In this document: piece by piece, positions 43,208-53,699 of the stretch | How the letters are laid out: each line of letters starts with the position of its first letter | How positions within the stretch are numbered: the first letter of the stretch is position 1 | Source: an uncultured Aquimarina sp. | GTDB taxonomy: Bacteria > Bacteroidota > Bacteroidia > Flavobacteriales > Flavobacteriaceae | DNA: 64,000 nt | Assembly (NCBI GenBank): GCA_947500505.1 | Contig: CANMSL010000003.1 | Coordinates: 310,001 to 374,000 of the forward strand | Direction: 5' to 3' | The notes under the pieces: model-generated | Told to the model about the DNA's origin: nothing | Databases searched by the model: none | The model's input: only the letters and a program-made list of their open reading frames with translations | Translations under genes and position numbers: made by a program

Positions 43208-46200
43208 TTACATATTCCTGCGATATTGTCCTCCTACTTCGAATAATGAAGAAGTAATCTGACCCAAAGAGCATTTTTTACAAACCTCCATCAATGCTTC
43301 AAAGATATTCTGATTGTTTACCGCCTTATATTGTAAATCCTTTAATAGTTCTGAGGTTTCATCTTTATTTCCTTTGTGCAACTCATTAAGCATGGTAATC
43401 TGATACTGTTTTTCTTCTTCTGTAGCACGGATTACTTCTCCGGGAGTAACCGTTGGAGAACCTTTAGAACTTAAAAAGGTATTCACTCCTATGATCGGGA
43501 ATTCTCCAGAATGTTTCAATGTTTCATAATACAAACTCTCTTCTTGTATTTTACTACGTTGATACATAGTTTCCATAGCCCCTAGTACGCCTCCACGTTC
43601 TGTAATTCTGTCGAATTCGGTAAGGACAGCTTCTTCGACTAAGTCAGTTAATTCTTCAATAATAAAAGATCCCTGGATGGGGTTTTCGTTTTTAGCCAAT
43701 CCGAGCTCTTTATTGATGATCAACTGTATCGCCATAGCTCTTCGTACGGATTCTTCTGTGGGTGTTGTAATTGCCTCGTCATAAGCATTGGTATGCAGTG
43801 AATTACAGTTATCGTAGATTGCATACAATGCCTGTAAAGTCGTACGGATATCATTAAAATCGATTTCTTGAGCGTGCAGAGAACGACCAGATGTCTGTAT
43901 ATGGTATTTAAGCATCTGTGCCCTGGCATTTGCACCATACTTATGTTTCAAGGCTTTTGCCCAAATTTTACGGGCTACCCTACCAATTACGGCATATTCC
44001 GGATCAATACCATTAGAGAAAAAGAATGATAAATTTGGACCAAACTTATTAATATCCATCCCTCTACTTAAATAATATTCTACGTAGGTAAATCCATTAG
44101 CCAGGGTTAATGCTAACTGTGTAATAGGATTTGCTCCGGCTTCGGCGATATGATATCCTGAAATCGAAACTGAATAAAAGTTTCGTACTTGTTCATCAAT
44201 AAAATATTCCTGTACATCTCCCATTAATCGCAATGCAAACTCTGTGGAAAATATACATGTATTCTGAGCCTGATCTTCTTTTAGGATATCTGCCTGTACA
44301 GTACCTCGTACAGTGTTTAGCGTCGTTGTTTTGATCTGTTCGTAAACATCTGAAGGTAAAATCTGATCACCTGTTACACCTAACAACATCAATCCTAATC
44401 CATCATTACCTTCCGGAAGCTCTCCCTGATACGCCGGACGCTCGACTCCTTTTTCTTTGTATATTTTCTTGATTTTAGCTTCTACTTCAGCTTCAAGTTT
44501 ATTTTCCCTAATATATTTTTCACAATTCTGGTCAATCGCAGCATTCATAAAAAATCCTAACAACATAGGAGCAGGACCATTTATAGTCATACTCACCGAA
44601 GTCATTGCGTGTGTAAGGTCAAAACCGGAATAGAGTTTTTTAGCATCATCCAGACAGCAGATAGAAACTCCTGCATTACCAATTTTACCGTAGATATCTG
44701 GTCTGTGATCAGGATCATTTCCGTAAAGGGTTACGGAGTCAAAAGCTGTTGACAAACGTTTTGCAGGCATTCCTAAACTTACGTAATGAAAACGCCTGTT
44801 GGTTCTTTCGGGTCCTCCCTCTCCTGCAAACATACGTGTCGGATCTTCTCCCGTACGTTTAAAAGGATACAATCCTGATGCATAAGGGAACTCACCGGGA
44901 ACATTTTCTTGTAGGCACCATTTCAGAATATCTCCCCAGGCTTGATATTTTGGTAACGCCACCTTAGGTATCTGACTATGTGATAATGATTCGGTATGGG
45001 TTTCAATTTTAATTTCTTTATCCCTAACTTTAAAAGAGTAAACCGGGTCTTTATATTTTTGCACTTTTACTGCCCAACCCGTAATTATTTCCCAGTTATG
45101 AGGGTCGAGATTTAATTTTACTCTATCAAATTCTGCCACTAACAACTTTAAGAAATCTTCATTATCATTATTTCTTACTTTTTGAAGAGCCCCATCATCG
45201 ATACCATTTTTAGATAAGTCAATAAAATCTAAATCTGCCACACTACAGATGGTTTTGTAGATTCCGTATAACTTTTGTGCAACCTCTACTTGAGTATTTG
45301 TGGCTTTATCATAAGCTCTGTTGTTTTCAGAAATCTCAGATAGATAGCGTGTTCTGCTAGGAGGGATCACAAATATTTTTTCGGACATTTCTTTAGAAAT
45401 ACGAAAATCTGATTTTAGATCTGCTCCTGTTTTCTCTACCACCTTATCCATAATCGCCTTATACAGCGTATTCATTCCGGGGTCGTTAAACTGAGAGGCA
45501 ATCGTTCCATAGACCGGTAATTCATCTTGTGGTGTGTCCCACAACTGATGGTTACGCATATACTGTTTTTTTACATCTCGCAAAGCATCCAGAGATCCTC
45601 TTTTATCGAATTTATTGATGGCCACTAAATCTGCAAAATCAAGCATATCAATTTTTTCTAATTGGGTAGCAGCTCCAAACTCAGGAGTCATCACATACAA
45701 AGATGTATCACTGTGTTCTAAAATCTCTGTATCTGATTGTCCGATACCGGATGTTTCCAGAATTATAATATCAAATTCTGCAGCCTTTAGAACTTCTATT
45801 GCCTCCGCAACATATTTAGATAACGCCAGGTTAGATTGTCTGGTAGCCAATGAACGCATATATACTCTGGGAGAATTGATTGCATTCATACGAATTCGAT
45901 CACCCAATAAGGCTCCACCTGTCTTTCGTTTAGAAGGATCTACAGAAATCAATCCAATAGTTTTATCCGGAAAATCAATTAGAAATCTACGAACTAATTC
46001 ATCAACTAAAGAAGATTTTCCGGCTCCTCCGGTTCCTGTAATACCCAGAACCGGTGTCTTAGATGTTTTATTTTTTTTGTGAATTTGATCTAATGTCTCT
46101 TTTGCAATATCAGGAAAGTTTTCTGCAGCAGAAATTACACGAGCAATAGATCCTATTTCTTTAGAAGCCAAATGATCAGCTTCGCCATTAAGATTATTAC

Positions 46201-46648
46201 CAATTGGAAAATCCGCTTGTTGCACTAAATCATTAATCATTCCCTGAAGGCCCAACTCTCTTCCATCATCCGGGGAATAGATACGCGTAATCCCATAATC
46301 CATTAACTCTTTGATCTCTTCCGGAAGGATTACTCCGCCTCCCCCTCCAAATATTTTTATATGCGTTGCTCCTTTTTCTTTAAGCAAATCATACATATAC
46401 TTAAAATACTCATTATGACCTCCCTGATAAGAAGTCATAGCAATAGCATTAGCATCCTCCTGAATAGCGCAGTTTACTACTTCTTCGACACTTCGGTCGT
46501 GACCTAAATGTATAACTTCTACTCCGGTAGATTGGATAATACGACGCATAATATTGATAGCTGCATCATGCCCATCAAATAATGAAGCTGCAGTTACGAT
46601 CCTAACTTTATTTTTTGGCTTATAAGGTGCAATTTGTTCCATCGACAA
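43208..46648 (-). CDS. icmF: Fused isobutyryl-CoA mutase/GTPase (IcmF)
   Basis: An 1146-residue protein in IcmF order. The N-terminal B12-binding domain (about 14-140) has the cobalt-ligand region SLFDGHDAA with His27. The MeaB-like G-chaperone (about 195-430) has Walker A GTGGAGKS (205-212). The C-terminal substrate domain runs from about 560 ([20 protein letters not shown]). The substrate-discriminating motif [13 protein letters not shown] carries Gln where methylmalonyl-CoA mutase has Arg, which favours isobutyryl-/n-butyryl-CoA. The preceding motif reads GLYPFKR, with Tyr where I recall Phe in the Cupriavidus enzyme. It needs adenosylcobalamin. It is transcribed alone and ends at a strong terminator. 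Confidence 0.93.
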   Translation of the reverse strand: MSMEQIAPYKPKNKVRIVTAASLFDGHDAAINIMRRIIQSTGVEVIHLGHDRSVEEVVNCAIQEDANAIAMTSYQGGHNEYFKYMYDLLKEKGATHIKIFGGGGGVILPEEIKELMDYGITRIYSPDDGRELGLQGMINDLVQQADFPIGNNLNGEADHLASKEIGSIARVISAAENFPDIAKETLDQIHKKNKTSKTPVLGITGTGGAGKSSLVDELVRRFLIDFPDKTIGLISVDPSKRKTGGALLGDRIRMNAINSPRVYMRSLATRQSNLALSKYVAEAIEVLKAAEFDIIILETSGIGQSDTEILEHSDTSLYVMTPEFGAATQLEKIDMLDFADLVAINKFDKRGSLDALRDVKKQYMRNHQLWDTPQDELPVYGTIASQFNDPGMNTLYKAIMDKVVEKTGADLKSDFRISKEMSEKIFVIPPSRTRYLSEISENNRAYDKATNTQVEVAQKLYGIYKTICSVADLDFIDLSKNGIDDGALQKVRNNDNEDFLKLLVAEFDRVKLNLDPHNWEIITGWAVKVQKYKDPVYSFKVRDKEIKIETHTESLSHSQIPKVALPKYQAWGDILKWCLQENVPGEFPYASGLYPFKRTGEDPTRMFAGEGGPERTNRRFHYVSLGMPAKRLSTAFDSVTLYGNDPDHRPDIYGKIGNAGVSICCLDDAKKLYSGFDLTHAMTSVSMTINGPAPMLLGFFMNAAIDQNCEKYIRENKLEAEVEAKIKKIYKEKGVERPAYQGELPEGNDGLGLMLLGVTGDQILPSDVYEQIKTTTLNTVRGTVQADILKEDQAQNTCIFSTEFALRLMGDVQEYFIDEQVRNFYSVSISGYHIAEAGANPITQLALTLANGFTYVEYYLSRGMDINKFGPNLSFFFSNGIDPEYAVIGRVARKIWAKALKHKYGANARAQMLKYHIQTSGRSLHAQEIDFNDIRTTLQALYAIYDNCNSLHTNAYDEAITTPTEESVRRAMAIQLIINKELGLAKNENPIQGSFIIEELTDLVEEAVLTEFDRITERGGVLGAMETMYQRSKIQEESLYYETLKHSGEFPIIGVNTFLSSKGSPTVTPGEVIRATEEEKQYQITMLNELHKGNKDETSELLKDLQYKAVNNQNIFEALMEVCKKCSLGQITSSLFEVGGQYRRNM

Positions 46649-46910
46649 TAAAAAGTGTTTTTAGCGCTGCTAATTTACGAAATACGCATCTAAAACGATT
46701 ATTTTTTTAGAATAATATAATTTATTTAACCTAACCAAAGGTTTCATTATTTATCGTTCAAATTTACAAGGAATATTTTCTAAATGTTGCTGTAAAACAC
46801 ATACTGTTATTCAAATACCCATACTAAACTATTAATAATATTGAAAAGATTTTTGATTGTATTCGGAAAATTATATATTCCAAAATTATTGAAAACAAAA
46901 ACATTTTAAA

Positions 46911-49523
46911 ATGAAAATTACATCATCAAAAAACAAAGTATTCCTTTTATTACTAGTCTTTGTGCTAGGATTAGGAATCCAAAACGCAGAAGCGCAGCGT
47001 AAGAAAAAGAAAAAATCAAAAAAAGGGGAAACCGAGCAAGTAGATGCTGCTAAAAAGGACTCTAAAGAAAAAACGATTGAAGAACTTACTAAAAAGAGTG
47101 AGAAAATCGAAGGTTTATTTACAATGTTTAGAGATACCATTGATGGCACTACTAAAATGCTTATCAAAGAGGATCAAATCGGAAAGGAATTCATTTATTT
47201 CAGTCAGATTTCTGATGGAGTTGTAGAAGCTGGAGCTTTTAGAGGTGCTTATAACGGAAGTAAAGTTTTTAAAATTGAAAAACATTATAATAAAATAGAA
47301 CTGGTAACTCAGAATTCTTCTTTTTATTTTGATGAATCCAATGCTTTATCCAAAGCTGCAAATGCTAATATAAGCGAAGGTATTATGGCTAGTCTTAAAA
47401 TTGAAGCCAAGGATGAAGAAAAAGGATTATATCTCATAAAATCAGATGATCTTTTTCTTAAAGAGACTTTTGAGCAAATCAAAATGCCTAATTTTCCCGG
47501 ACAATCACCATTTGCTTTCAAAACAGGTGCTCTGAGCAAGGAGAAAACAAAAATAAAAGCTATTAAGAACTACCCGGAAAACCTCAATGTAAATAGCCAT
47601 TACGTATACTCAAAGTCGAATGTCCTTAATGGAGGCTCTAATGCTGTAACAGATGGTAGAAATGTTACTATTAAAGTAGAGCATAGTTTGATTGCGATGC
47701 CTGAAAATGATTATCAACCCAGGTTCGATGATCCAAGAATTGGATACTTTTTTACACAAGTTACTGATATGACATCTACCAGTCCGACACCATACAGGGA
47801 TTTGGTACATCGTTGGAATCTGGTAAAGAAAGATCCTGATCAGGCAATTTCAGAACCGGTGCAACCGATCGTTTGGTGGATAGAAAACACAACTCCTCTA
47901 GAGTTTAGAGAAACTATCAAAGAAGCAGTTTTGGAATGGAATAATGCTTTTGAAAAAGCTGGATTTAGAAATGCAATGGTTGTAAAAGTACAACCTGATG
48001 ATGCAGAATGGGATGCCGGAGATATTCGATATAATGTACTGAGGTGGACCTCTTCTCCAAGACCTCCTTTTGGAGGATATGGACCAAGCTTCGTTAATCC
48101 AAGAACTGGTGAAATATTAGGTGCAGACATTATGTTAGAGTATGTTTATCATACCTATCGCGTACAATATGACAGATTATTTAACCTCACAGCCAACAAT
48201 CTGTCAGAGGAGAATTCTTATCCTACAATGAACAAAGACAAGCATTTATATTGCTCTTTTGGTCATCTGATGCAAGAAAATTCATTATTTGGACAAGCGG
48301 CACTAACTGCTTACGGAGCTAATGACAATGAGATGAATGGTATGAAAATGGAGGCAATGAAAGAACTCATTATGCATGAAGTTGGTCATACTTTGGGATT
48401 AAACCATAATATGAAAGCAAGTCAGTTATTCTCTCCGGAACAACTGAATAATCCGGAGCTTATTAAGGGAAAATGTCTTACCGGATCTGTTATGGATTAC
48501 TCTGCTATTAACGTAACTAACGATAAAGCTAATCAAGGGCAATACTTTTCTACAACCGTAGGTCCTTATGATAAATGGGCAATCCAATTTGGGTATACTC
48601 CAGTAAAATCTGAAAATGAATTAGAAAAAATTGCAAGCCAATCTACTAAACCGGAGCTCATTTTTGGTAATGATGCCGATGATATGCGCTCACCGGGAAA
48701 AGCTATTGACCCAAGAGTAATGATTGGTGATATGTCTAATGATCAAATAACCTATTCTATTAATAGAATGGAATTGGTTAATGAAATGATGGATAAGATT
48801 AGGCTGAAATTTAGTAGAAAAGGAGAGTCTTATCAGGAGCTAAGACAAGCTTATTACATACTTCGTGGACAGTATGGTCAGGCAGGAAATGTAATTTCTC
48901 GATTTATCGGTGGAGTGTACGTTGATAGAAGTATGGTAGGACAAGATGCTAATGCGAAGCCTTATACACCCGTAAGTTATGAAGATCAGAAAAGGGCAAT
49001 GAACGCATTAAAAAAATATGTATTTGCACCGGAAGCTTATAAAGCACCTAATGATCTGTACAATTATATAGCTATGCAACGAAGAGGATATAATTTCTTT
49101 GGAGGGCCGGAGGATCCTAAGATTCACGATCTTGTATTAGGATATCAAAAAAGAGTATTAGATCATATTCTACATCCTAATACCTTACAACGTATTACCG
49201 ATTCCGAATTATATGGAAATGGGTATAAACTATCAGAATATATGACAGACCTGAACAATGCTATTTTTAAGGCAGATGCTACCAGTTCCGTAAACACCTT
49301 TAGACAGAATCTTCAATTAGAGTATGCGAAAAGATTAATGAATATAATCTCTACACCCAATGCTAAAGGACCAAAGTACACATATGCGTCTCAATCCATG
49401 GCCTTGTACAACCTAAAAAGAATAAAATCTATGGTTGCTAATGGTGCCGGAGATAAATTATCAAAAGCACACAAAGATCATTTGAGAACATTAATAAATA
49501 ATACGATCGAAGATATTAAGTAG
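46911..49523 (+). CDS. DUF5117/DUF5118 zinc-dependent metalloprotease
   Basis: An 870-residue exported protein (signal peptide ending NAEAQ, followed by a Lys-rich stretch). DUF5118 and DUF5117 regions precede the metzincin-like catalytic domain with HEVGHTLGLNH (489-499). Here His489, His493 and His499 bind zinc and Glu490 is the base. The downstream GSVMDYSAINV corresponds to a Met-turn. A C-terminal helical region completes the usual length. The family is widespread in Bacteroidota, and physiological targets are not established. A strong terminator follows. Confidence 0.92.
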   Translation: MKITSSKNKVFLLLLVFVLGLGIQNAEAQRKKKKKSKKGETEQVDAAKKDSKEKTIEELTKKSEKIEGLFTMFRDTIDGTTKMLIKEDQIGKEFIYFSQISDGVVEAGAFRGAYNGSKVFKIEKHYNKIELVTQNSSFYFDESNALSKAANANISEGIMASLKIEAKDEEKGLYLIKSDDLFLKETFEQIKMPNFPGQSPFAFKTGALSKEKTKIKAIKNYPENLNVNSHYVYSKSNVLNGGSNAVTDGRNVTIKVEHSLIAMPENDYQPRFDDPRIGYFFTQVTDMTSTSPTPYRDLVHRWNLVKKDPDQAISEPVQPIVWWIENTTPLEFRETIKEAVLEWNNAFEKAGFRNAMVVKVQPDDAEWDAGDIRYNVLRWTSSPRPPFGGYGPSFVNPRTGEILGADIMLEYVYHTYRVQYDRLFNLTANNLSEENSYPTMNKDKHLYCSFGHLMQENSLFGQAALTAYGANDNEMNGMKMEAMKELIMHEVGHTLGLNHNMKASQLFSPEQLNNPELIKGKCLTGSVMDYSAINVTNDKANQGQYFSTTVGPYDKWAIQFGYTPVKSENELEKIASQSTKPELIFGNDADDMRSPGKAIDPRVMIGDMSNDQITYSINRMELVNEMMDKIRLKFSRKGESYQELRQAYYILRGQYGQAGNVISRFIGGVYVDRSMVGQDANAKPYTPVSYEDQKRAMNALKKYVFAPEAYKAPNDLYNYIAMQRRGYNFFGGPEDPKIHDLVLGYQKRVLDHILHPNTLQRITDSELYGNGYKLSEYMTDLNNAIFKADATSSVNTFRQNLQLEYAKRLMNIISTPNAKGPKYTYASQSMALYNLKRIKSMVANGAGDKLSKAHKDHLRTLINNTIEDIK

Positions 49524-49543
49524 TTCAAATCCAAAACCAAATT

Positions 49544-49583
49544 AATACAGGCTGATTTTCGGTAAAATCAGCCTGTATTTTTT
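49544..49583 (+). terminator. Strong intrinsic terminator of the metalloprotease gene
   Basis: A perfect 16-bp stem pairs 49544-49559 with 49564-49579 around the loop CGGT, followed by TTTT. It begins 21 bases past the stop. Confidence 0.9.
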
Positions 49584-49727
49584 ATAAATATTTTAGAAAA
49601 ACCTTCTTATTTTTATAAAAACCTAAAAACAATATACGTACCTGTAATTACAGGAAATTAGTACCACCTTTACTTACTATTAATAGTAAGTTTATATCCG
49701 GAAAAGTATATATAACCTCACTAAGAA

Positions 49728-50582
49728 ATGAAAAGAACTACCTTACTCATCAATTGTTTAGATAAAAAGGGAATTATCGCTACAGTAACTAATTTCATTT
49801 TAGCAAAAAAAGGAAATACTGTTTATATCGAACAGCACGTAGATCGGGAATTGGGTGAGTTTTTCATGAGATTAGAGTGCGAATTTGATCAGGATGAAGA
49901 AAAACTGGCATTGTTTAAGGAATCATTTAACAAAGAAGTTGCAGATACTTATCATATGAATTGGGAAATGTATGATGCTGAGAAGAAACCAAAAATGGCA
50001 CTTTTTGTTTCTAAATATGATCATTGTTTATATGATATTTTAGGCAGACACGCATCTGGCGAGCTTAAGGTAAGAATACCTGTTATCATTAGCAACCATC
50101 AAGATATGAAGCAGATTGCTAATAGTTTTCATATTCCTTTCGAACATATTCTAGTGAACAAATCTAACAAAGAACAAGCTGAAGCGAAGCAATTAGCACT
50201 ATTAAAGGAACACAAAGTGGATTTCATAGTTTTAGCAAGGTATATGCAAATCTTATCTGAAGAATTTGTAAATAATTTTCCGAATAAAATCATTAACATA
50301 CATCATTCTTTTTTACCGGCTTTTCCCGGAGCAAAACCGTATCATTCTGCATACGAACGTGGGGTTAAAATAATCGGTGCTACCAGTCACTACGTAACCT
50401 CTGACCTGGATGAAGGACCAATCATAGAACAAGAAATAGTACGAGTATCACATATCCATAAAGTACAAGACTTTATCCTGAAAGGTCGTGACCTGGAAAA
50501 AATTGTATTGTCCAGAGCAATAAAACATCATATCGAAAGAAAAGTATTAGTGTACAATAACAAAACGGTTATCTTTTCATAA
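49728..50582 (+). CDS. purU: Formyltetrahydrofolate deformylase PurU
   Basis: A 284-residue protein: an N-terminal ACT domain (residues 1-80; LLINCLDKKGIIATVTNFI) and a formyltransferase-fold domain with the catalytic signature INIHHSFLPAFPGAKPYHSAYERGVK and ATSHYVTSDLDEGPII. It hydrolyses 10-formyl-THF to THF and formate, supplying formate for PurT-dependent purine synthesis and balancing one-carbon pools. Length is normal. Its last six bases overlap the convergent MBL gene. Confidence 0.94.
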   Translation: MKRTTLLINCLDKKGIIATVTNFILAKKGNTVYIEQHVDRELGEFFMRLECEFDQDEEKLALFKESFNKEVADTYHMNWEMYDAEKKPKMALFVSKYDHCLYDILGRHASGELKVRIPVIISNHQDMKQIANSFHIPFEHILVNKSNKEQAEAKQLALLKEHKVDFIVLARYMQILSEEFVNNFPNKIINIHHSFLPAFPGAKPYHSAYERGVKIIGATSHYVTSDLDEGPIIEQEIVRVSHIHKVQDFILKGRDLEKIVLSRAIKHHIERKVLVYNNKTVIFS

Positions 50583-51533
50583 TTCAAATACATCATTCGT
50601 ATTTGCAAATCTGTATCCTTCGTTTTCCAATTCAATCCTTTCGCTGTTACCTTTATGAATTAAGGGATTAGAGTGATTAAAATGGATGAATATGATCTTT
50701 GATTTTGTTGACCTAGGTTCATTTTTAAACAAATCTATAGTTTCCTGTATAAAAGGATGTGGAACTTCTGACATAGGTCTTGGGATTTCCCCATTTTTAA
50801 AGAATGTAGCATCGATAAAAGCATAATCCACTTTTTTCACTTCCTCAATAATGTTTTTCTTCCATAATGACCATTTATTAATATCAGGAATAAACAGCGC
50901 TGATTTTATTTTGCCATCAACCTTATACCCTGCTGTCTCAGAAAACTCGTCTCTATGAGGAACTAAAAAGGGTGTCACCTTTATATTTTTAGTGATATTC
51001 ACGGGAACCTCATTCTTTAAAGAAGTGAGTTTGATATTTTGCAAATCGACTAATTGAGACCAGGGGCCGTTATTTTCTAAAAACAACTTCATTTTTGGCA
51101 TGGCAAATACATTAATATCCTTGGCTCCCATAGCTTCTCTGCCAAAATACATAAGCCCGGTATAATGCCCAATGTGTGCATGAGTTAAGAATATCCCGTC
51201 TATAATCGGATTCTTCTTTAGATAATGAGCATCTAGTATGGCCAGTTGTTTTGGTAAATCCGGAGTAGCTTCTATCAAAAATTTCTTTTTTTCCTTTTGG
51301 TCAACAATACCTAAACAAACAACTAGTTCCTTCTGGATGCTACCATCTTCTACATCAATGAATTCATTCGTATTATTGATATGTGGATAACCGCCATCCT
51401 GTGCAATTCCTAAAATAGTTATATATTGATCATTATTATTGAACGTCTGGGGCGCTGTTTTTACCTGATCTTCTCTATTTTTACAGGAAATGAGTAAAAT
51501 AGAAAGTACGAAAAAAAGTAACTTTGGATTCAT
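50577..51533 (-). CDS. PqqB-like metallo-beta-lactamase-fold lipoprotein
   Basis: A 318-residue protein starting at ATG 51533, which gives a lipoprotein signal (lipobox LISC); an in-frame ATG at 51554 adds seven residues. The MBL fold resembles PqqB: ITILGIAQDGGYPHIN at the first strand, the HAHIGHY metal motif in place of HxHxDH, LVPHRDEFSETAGYK, and FIHFNHSNPL near the end. No other pqq gene is present, and the lipid anchor argues against cytosolic cofactor synthesis. A hydrolase role in the periplasm is inferred; the substrate is unknown. Confidence 0.85.
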   Translation of the reverse strand: MNPKLLFFVLSILLISCKNREDQVKTAPQTFNNNDQYITILGIAQDGGYPHINNTNEFIDVEDGSIQKELVVCLGIVDQKEKKKFLIEATPDLPKQLAILDAHYLKKNPIIDGIFLTHAHIGHYTGLMYFGREAMGAKDINVFAMPKMKLFLENNGPWSQLVDLQNIKLTSLKNEVPVNITKNIKVTPFLVPHRDEFSETAGYKVDGKIKSALFIPDINKWSLWKKNIIEEVKKVDYAFIDATFFKNGEIPRPMSEVPHPFIQETIDLFKNEPRSTKSKIIFIHFNHSNPLIHKGNSERIELENEGYRFANTNDVFEL

Positions 51534-51634
51534 ATATAATAATTGTGATATCAAATCTAATAAGAAATTATGAAATAAGCCGTGATCATGAGGTTAGTAC
51601 CAACCGATATGAATAAATGGCTATTCCATTCCCG

Positions 51635-51658
51635 CACTGAGCTATGTCGAAGTGTGAC
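51635..51658. repeat. Third copy of the TGAGC..TCGAAG interspersed repeat
   Basis: CACTGAGCTATGTCGAAGTG (51635-51654) closely matches the inverted copy near 22869-22888. Its ends CACT/AGTG are inverted. It lies in the divergent space before the DUF4197 gene. Confidence 0.65.
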
Positions 51659-51684
51659 AATTAAAATACAATAAATACAAACAG

Positions 51685-52401
51685 ATGAAAAGAATTTTTT
51701 TAGCACTGGTTATATTTCAATTATCTAGTTGTGCAGAATTACAACAGGTTATAGAAAGCTTACCGCAAGAAGGAGGAACTATCGGACTAAGCAATGTAGA
51801 TATCGCTAACGGACTAAGACAGGCTCTGGACAAAGGAATCGATAAACAAGTTACCAAACTCACTCAAAAAGATGGTTTTTTCAGAAATGAATTGGTTAAA
51901 ATAGTATTACCAGATGAATTAAAAAAAGTGGACAAAGCATTAAGAGATATTGGGCTAGACAATCTTGCAGATGAAGGCTTAAAGGTTCTTAATCGAGCTG
52001 CCGAAGATGCGGTAAAAGAAGCTACACCTATCTTTGTAAATGCTGTAAAGCAAATAACCTTTACTGATGCTAAACAAATCCTTTTGGGAAGTAATAATGC
52101 TGCAACTCAGTATCTGGAAGGCACTACCAAAAATGCACTTTACGCTAAATTTAATCCGGTTATCAAAAATTCTTTATCCAAAGTAGGAGCTGACCGGGTA
52201 TGGTCTTCTATTATAAATAGATATAATGCTATTCCTTTTACCAGTAACGTGAACCCGGATCTAACAGATTATGTGACTGGTGAAGCATTAGACGGAGTAT
52301 ATACCATGATTGCTATAGAAGAAGGAGAAATCCGAACCAAACTTAGTTCCAGAACAACTGATTTATTGCGTAAGGTTTTTGCTCTTCAGGATCGTTCTTA
52401 A
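51685..52401 (+). CDS. DUF4197 family lipoprotein
   Basis: A 238-residue lipoprotein (lipobox LSSC, Cys16) with the DUF4197 helical core: LSNVDIANGLRQALDKGIDKQV, NRAAEDAVKEATPIF, and the C-terminal TDYVTGEALDGVYTMIAIEEGEIR, which is the clearest family signature. DUF4197 proteins are widespread in Gram-negative bacteria and uncharacterised. It is followed 11 bases later by a PfkB-family kinase gene, suggesting co-transcription. Confidence 0.9.
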   Translation: MKRIFLALVIFQLSSCAELQQVIESLPQEGGTIGLSNVDIANGLRQALDKGIDKQVTKLTQKDGFFRNELVKIVLPDELKKVDKALRDIGLDNLADEGLKVLNRAAEDAVKEATPIFVNAVKQITFTDAKQILLGSNNAATQYLEGTTKNALYAKFNPVIKNSLSKVGADRVWSSIINRYNAIPFTSNVNPDLTDYVTGEALDGVYTMIAIEEGEIRTKLSSRTTDLLRKVFALQDRS

Positions 52402-52412
52402 TCAATATCCAT

Positions 52413-53384
52413 ATGAAAATAGCAATTTTAGGTCCTATTCCTCGGGATACCATTAAAACACATACCAACGAAATCATAAAAAAATATGGTTGCGTGACAC
52501 ATCCTGCAATTGCTCTTTCTAATATCCTTGGAACAAATGGAAAAGTAATTCCGATCAGCAACATACACCAGATAGATCAGCAACCGATAGTATCACTTTT
52601 CTCTGATTTTCAAAATATAGATCTATCAGGAATAAACAGTAAAGACGATAGAGGAACGATCATATACCTAGATTTCATCGATCAAAACAATCGAATAGAA
52701 AAGCAAATGGCTTGTATGAAACCTATTAGAGAAGAAGACGTTACTACCTTTACTGATGTAGATGCCTTTGTTTTTATTCCTATTACTGATTTTGAGATAT
52801 CTCTTAGTACCTTGAAATATATTAAAAATAATACCACAGCAATTACTATATATGACGCACACGGATCTACTACTGCGATGAATGTACAAGGTGATCGTCA
52901 TAGAAAGTATTGGGTAGATATAGAAGAGTGGTTACCATATATTGATGTATTAAAGATGAATTTGGAAGAATCTCAATGTTGTTGGTTCGAAAATGAATTT
53001 AGTATGGACAGCATCGTAGATTATGATGAAAATAAAACAGACCATTTAGACAATCTTGCCGAGTTTGTTCTAGCTAACGGAACTTCTTATTTATATGTAA
53101 CATTGGACTCCAGGGGATGCGTTGCTTACACAAAAAAAGGCGATTCAATCCAAAAAGATTTTATCAAAAGCGTACCTGTTGATAACGTAGTCGATACCAC
53201 AGGGTGCGGGGATAGTTTTGCAGGAGGTCTGGCGTATGGTTTTGTAAAAAATCCTAACAATTATCTAAAAGCCGCTCAATATGCGAATATTTTGGGTGCT
53301 CTAAGAACCCAGGGAACTACCTTTGATGTTTTTAAGATATCTGAAAATGATATAGAAAATCTTATAAAAAAACATTACGCATAA
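52413..53384 (+). CDS. PfkB family carbohydrate/nucleoside kinase
   Basis: A 323-residue ribokinase-fold kinase. The C-terminal PfkB motif is DTTGCGDSFAGGLAYGF, with the catalytic Asp in GCGD where most members have GAGD. The N-terminal substrate lid is recognisable but the usual GG motif of ribokinases is replaced (HPAIALSNILGTNGKV). A Cys-pair (ESQCCWFEN) is unusual. The substrate is not identifiable. It is probably co-transcribed with the DUF4197 gene. Confidence 0.88.
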   Translation: MKIAILGPIPRDTIKTHTNEIIKKYGCVTHPAIALSNILGTNGKVIPISNIHQIDQQPIVSLFSDFQNIDLSGINSKDDRGTIIYLDFIDQNNRIEKQMACMKPIREEDVTTFTDVDAFVFIPITDFEISLSTLKYIKNNTTAITIYDAHGSTTAMNVQGDRHRKYWVDIEEWLPYIDVLKMNLEESQCCWFENEFSMDSIVDYDENKTDHLDNLAEFVLANGTSYLYVTLDSRGCVAYTKKGDSIQKDFIKSVPVDNVVDTTGCGDSFAGGLAYGFVKNPNNYLKAAQYANILGALRTQGTTFDVFKISENDIENLIKKHYA

Positions 53385-53510
53385 GATTTGCTTTATTTAC
53401 AAAAGTTAAACCATTATCTCTTATCACGATTTTAATCAATCTTAACGGAGTCTATAATACCGTCGAACAAGAAAAAATATCTTTATTAGCAAATAGAAGA
53501 CAAAAAAGTT

Positions 53511-53699
53511 ATGTTTCACTGGTATAAATACAAAACTGATCTCCTAAAACTACAAGAACGATATTGTAAATTGATGAAAAGTGTTTATTATATAGCCATC
53601 AAGAATAGAGAAAAAAGTGACCGCCTACACGAAGAAGCTGATAAAGTTTTAAGGAAAATTAGAAAACTGGAACATCAGCTGTTATCAATACCTAATTAA
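53511..53699 (+). CDS. Lacal_2735 family small protein
   Basis: A 62-residue, highly charged helical protein (KLQERYCKLMKSVYYIAIKNREKSD followed by a second helix ending KIRKLEHQLL) that matches the short flavobacterial Lacal_2735 family as I remember it. It is predicted to be a helical hairpin with coiled-coil character and has no signal peptide. Function unknown. Its 3' end overlaps the convergent hydrolase gene by 15 bases. Confidence 0.75.
   Translation: MFHWYKYKTDLLKLQERYCKLMKSVYYIAIKNREKSDRLHEEADKVLRKIRKLEHQLLSIPN

Noticed and set aside
45615..46082. 155-codon open frame on the plus strand inside icmF
   Set aside because: It is fully antisense to the GTPase domain of icmF, has no recognisable domain, and its composition follows from the opposite strand's codons.
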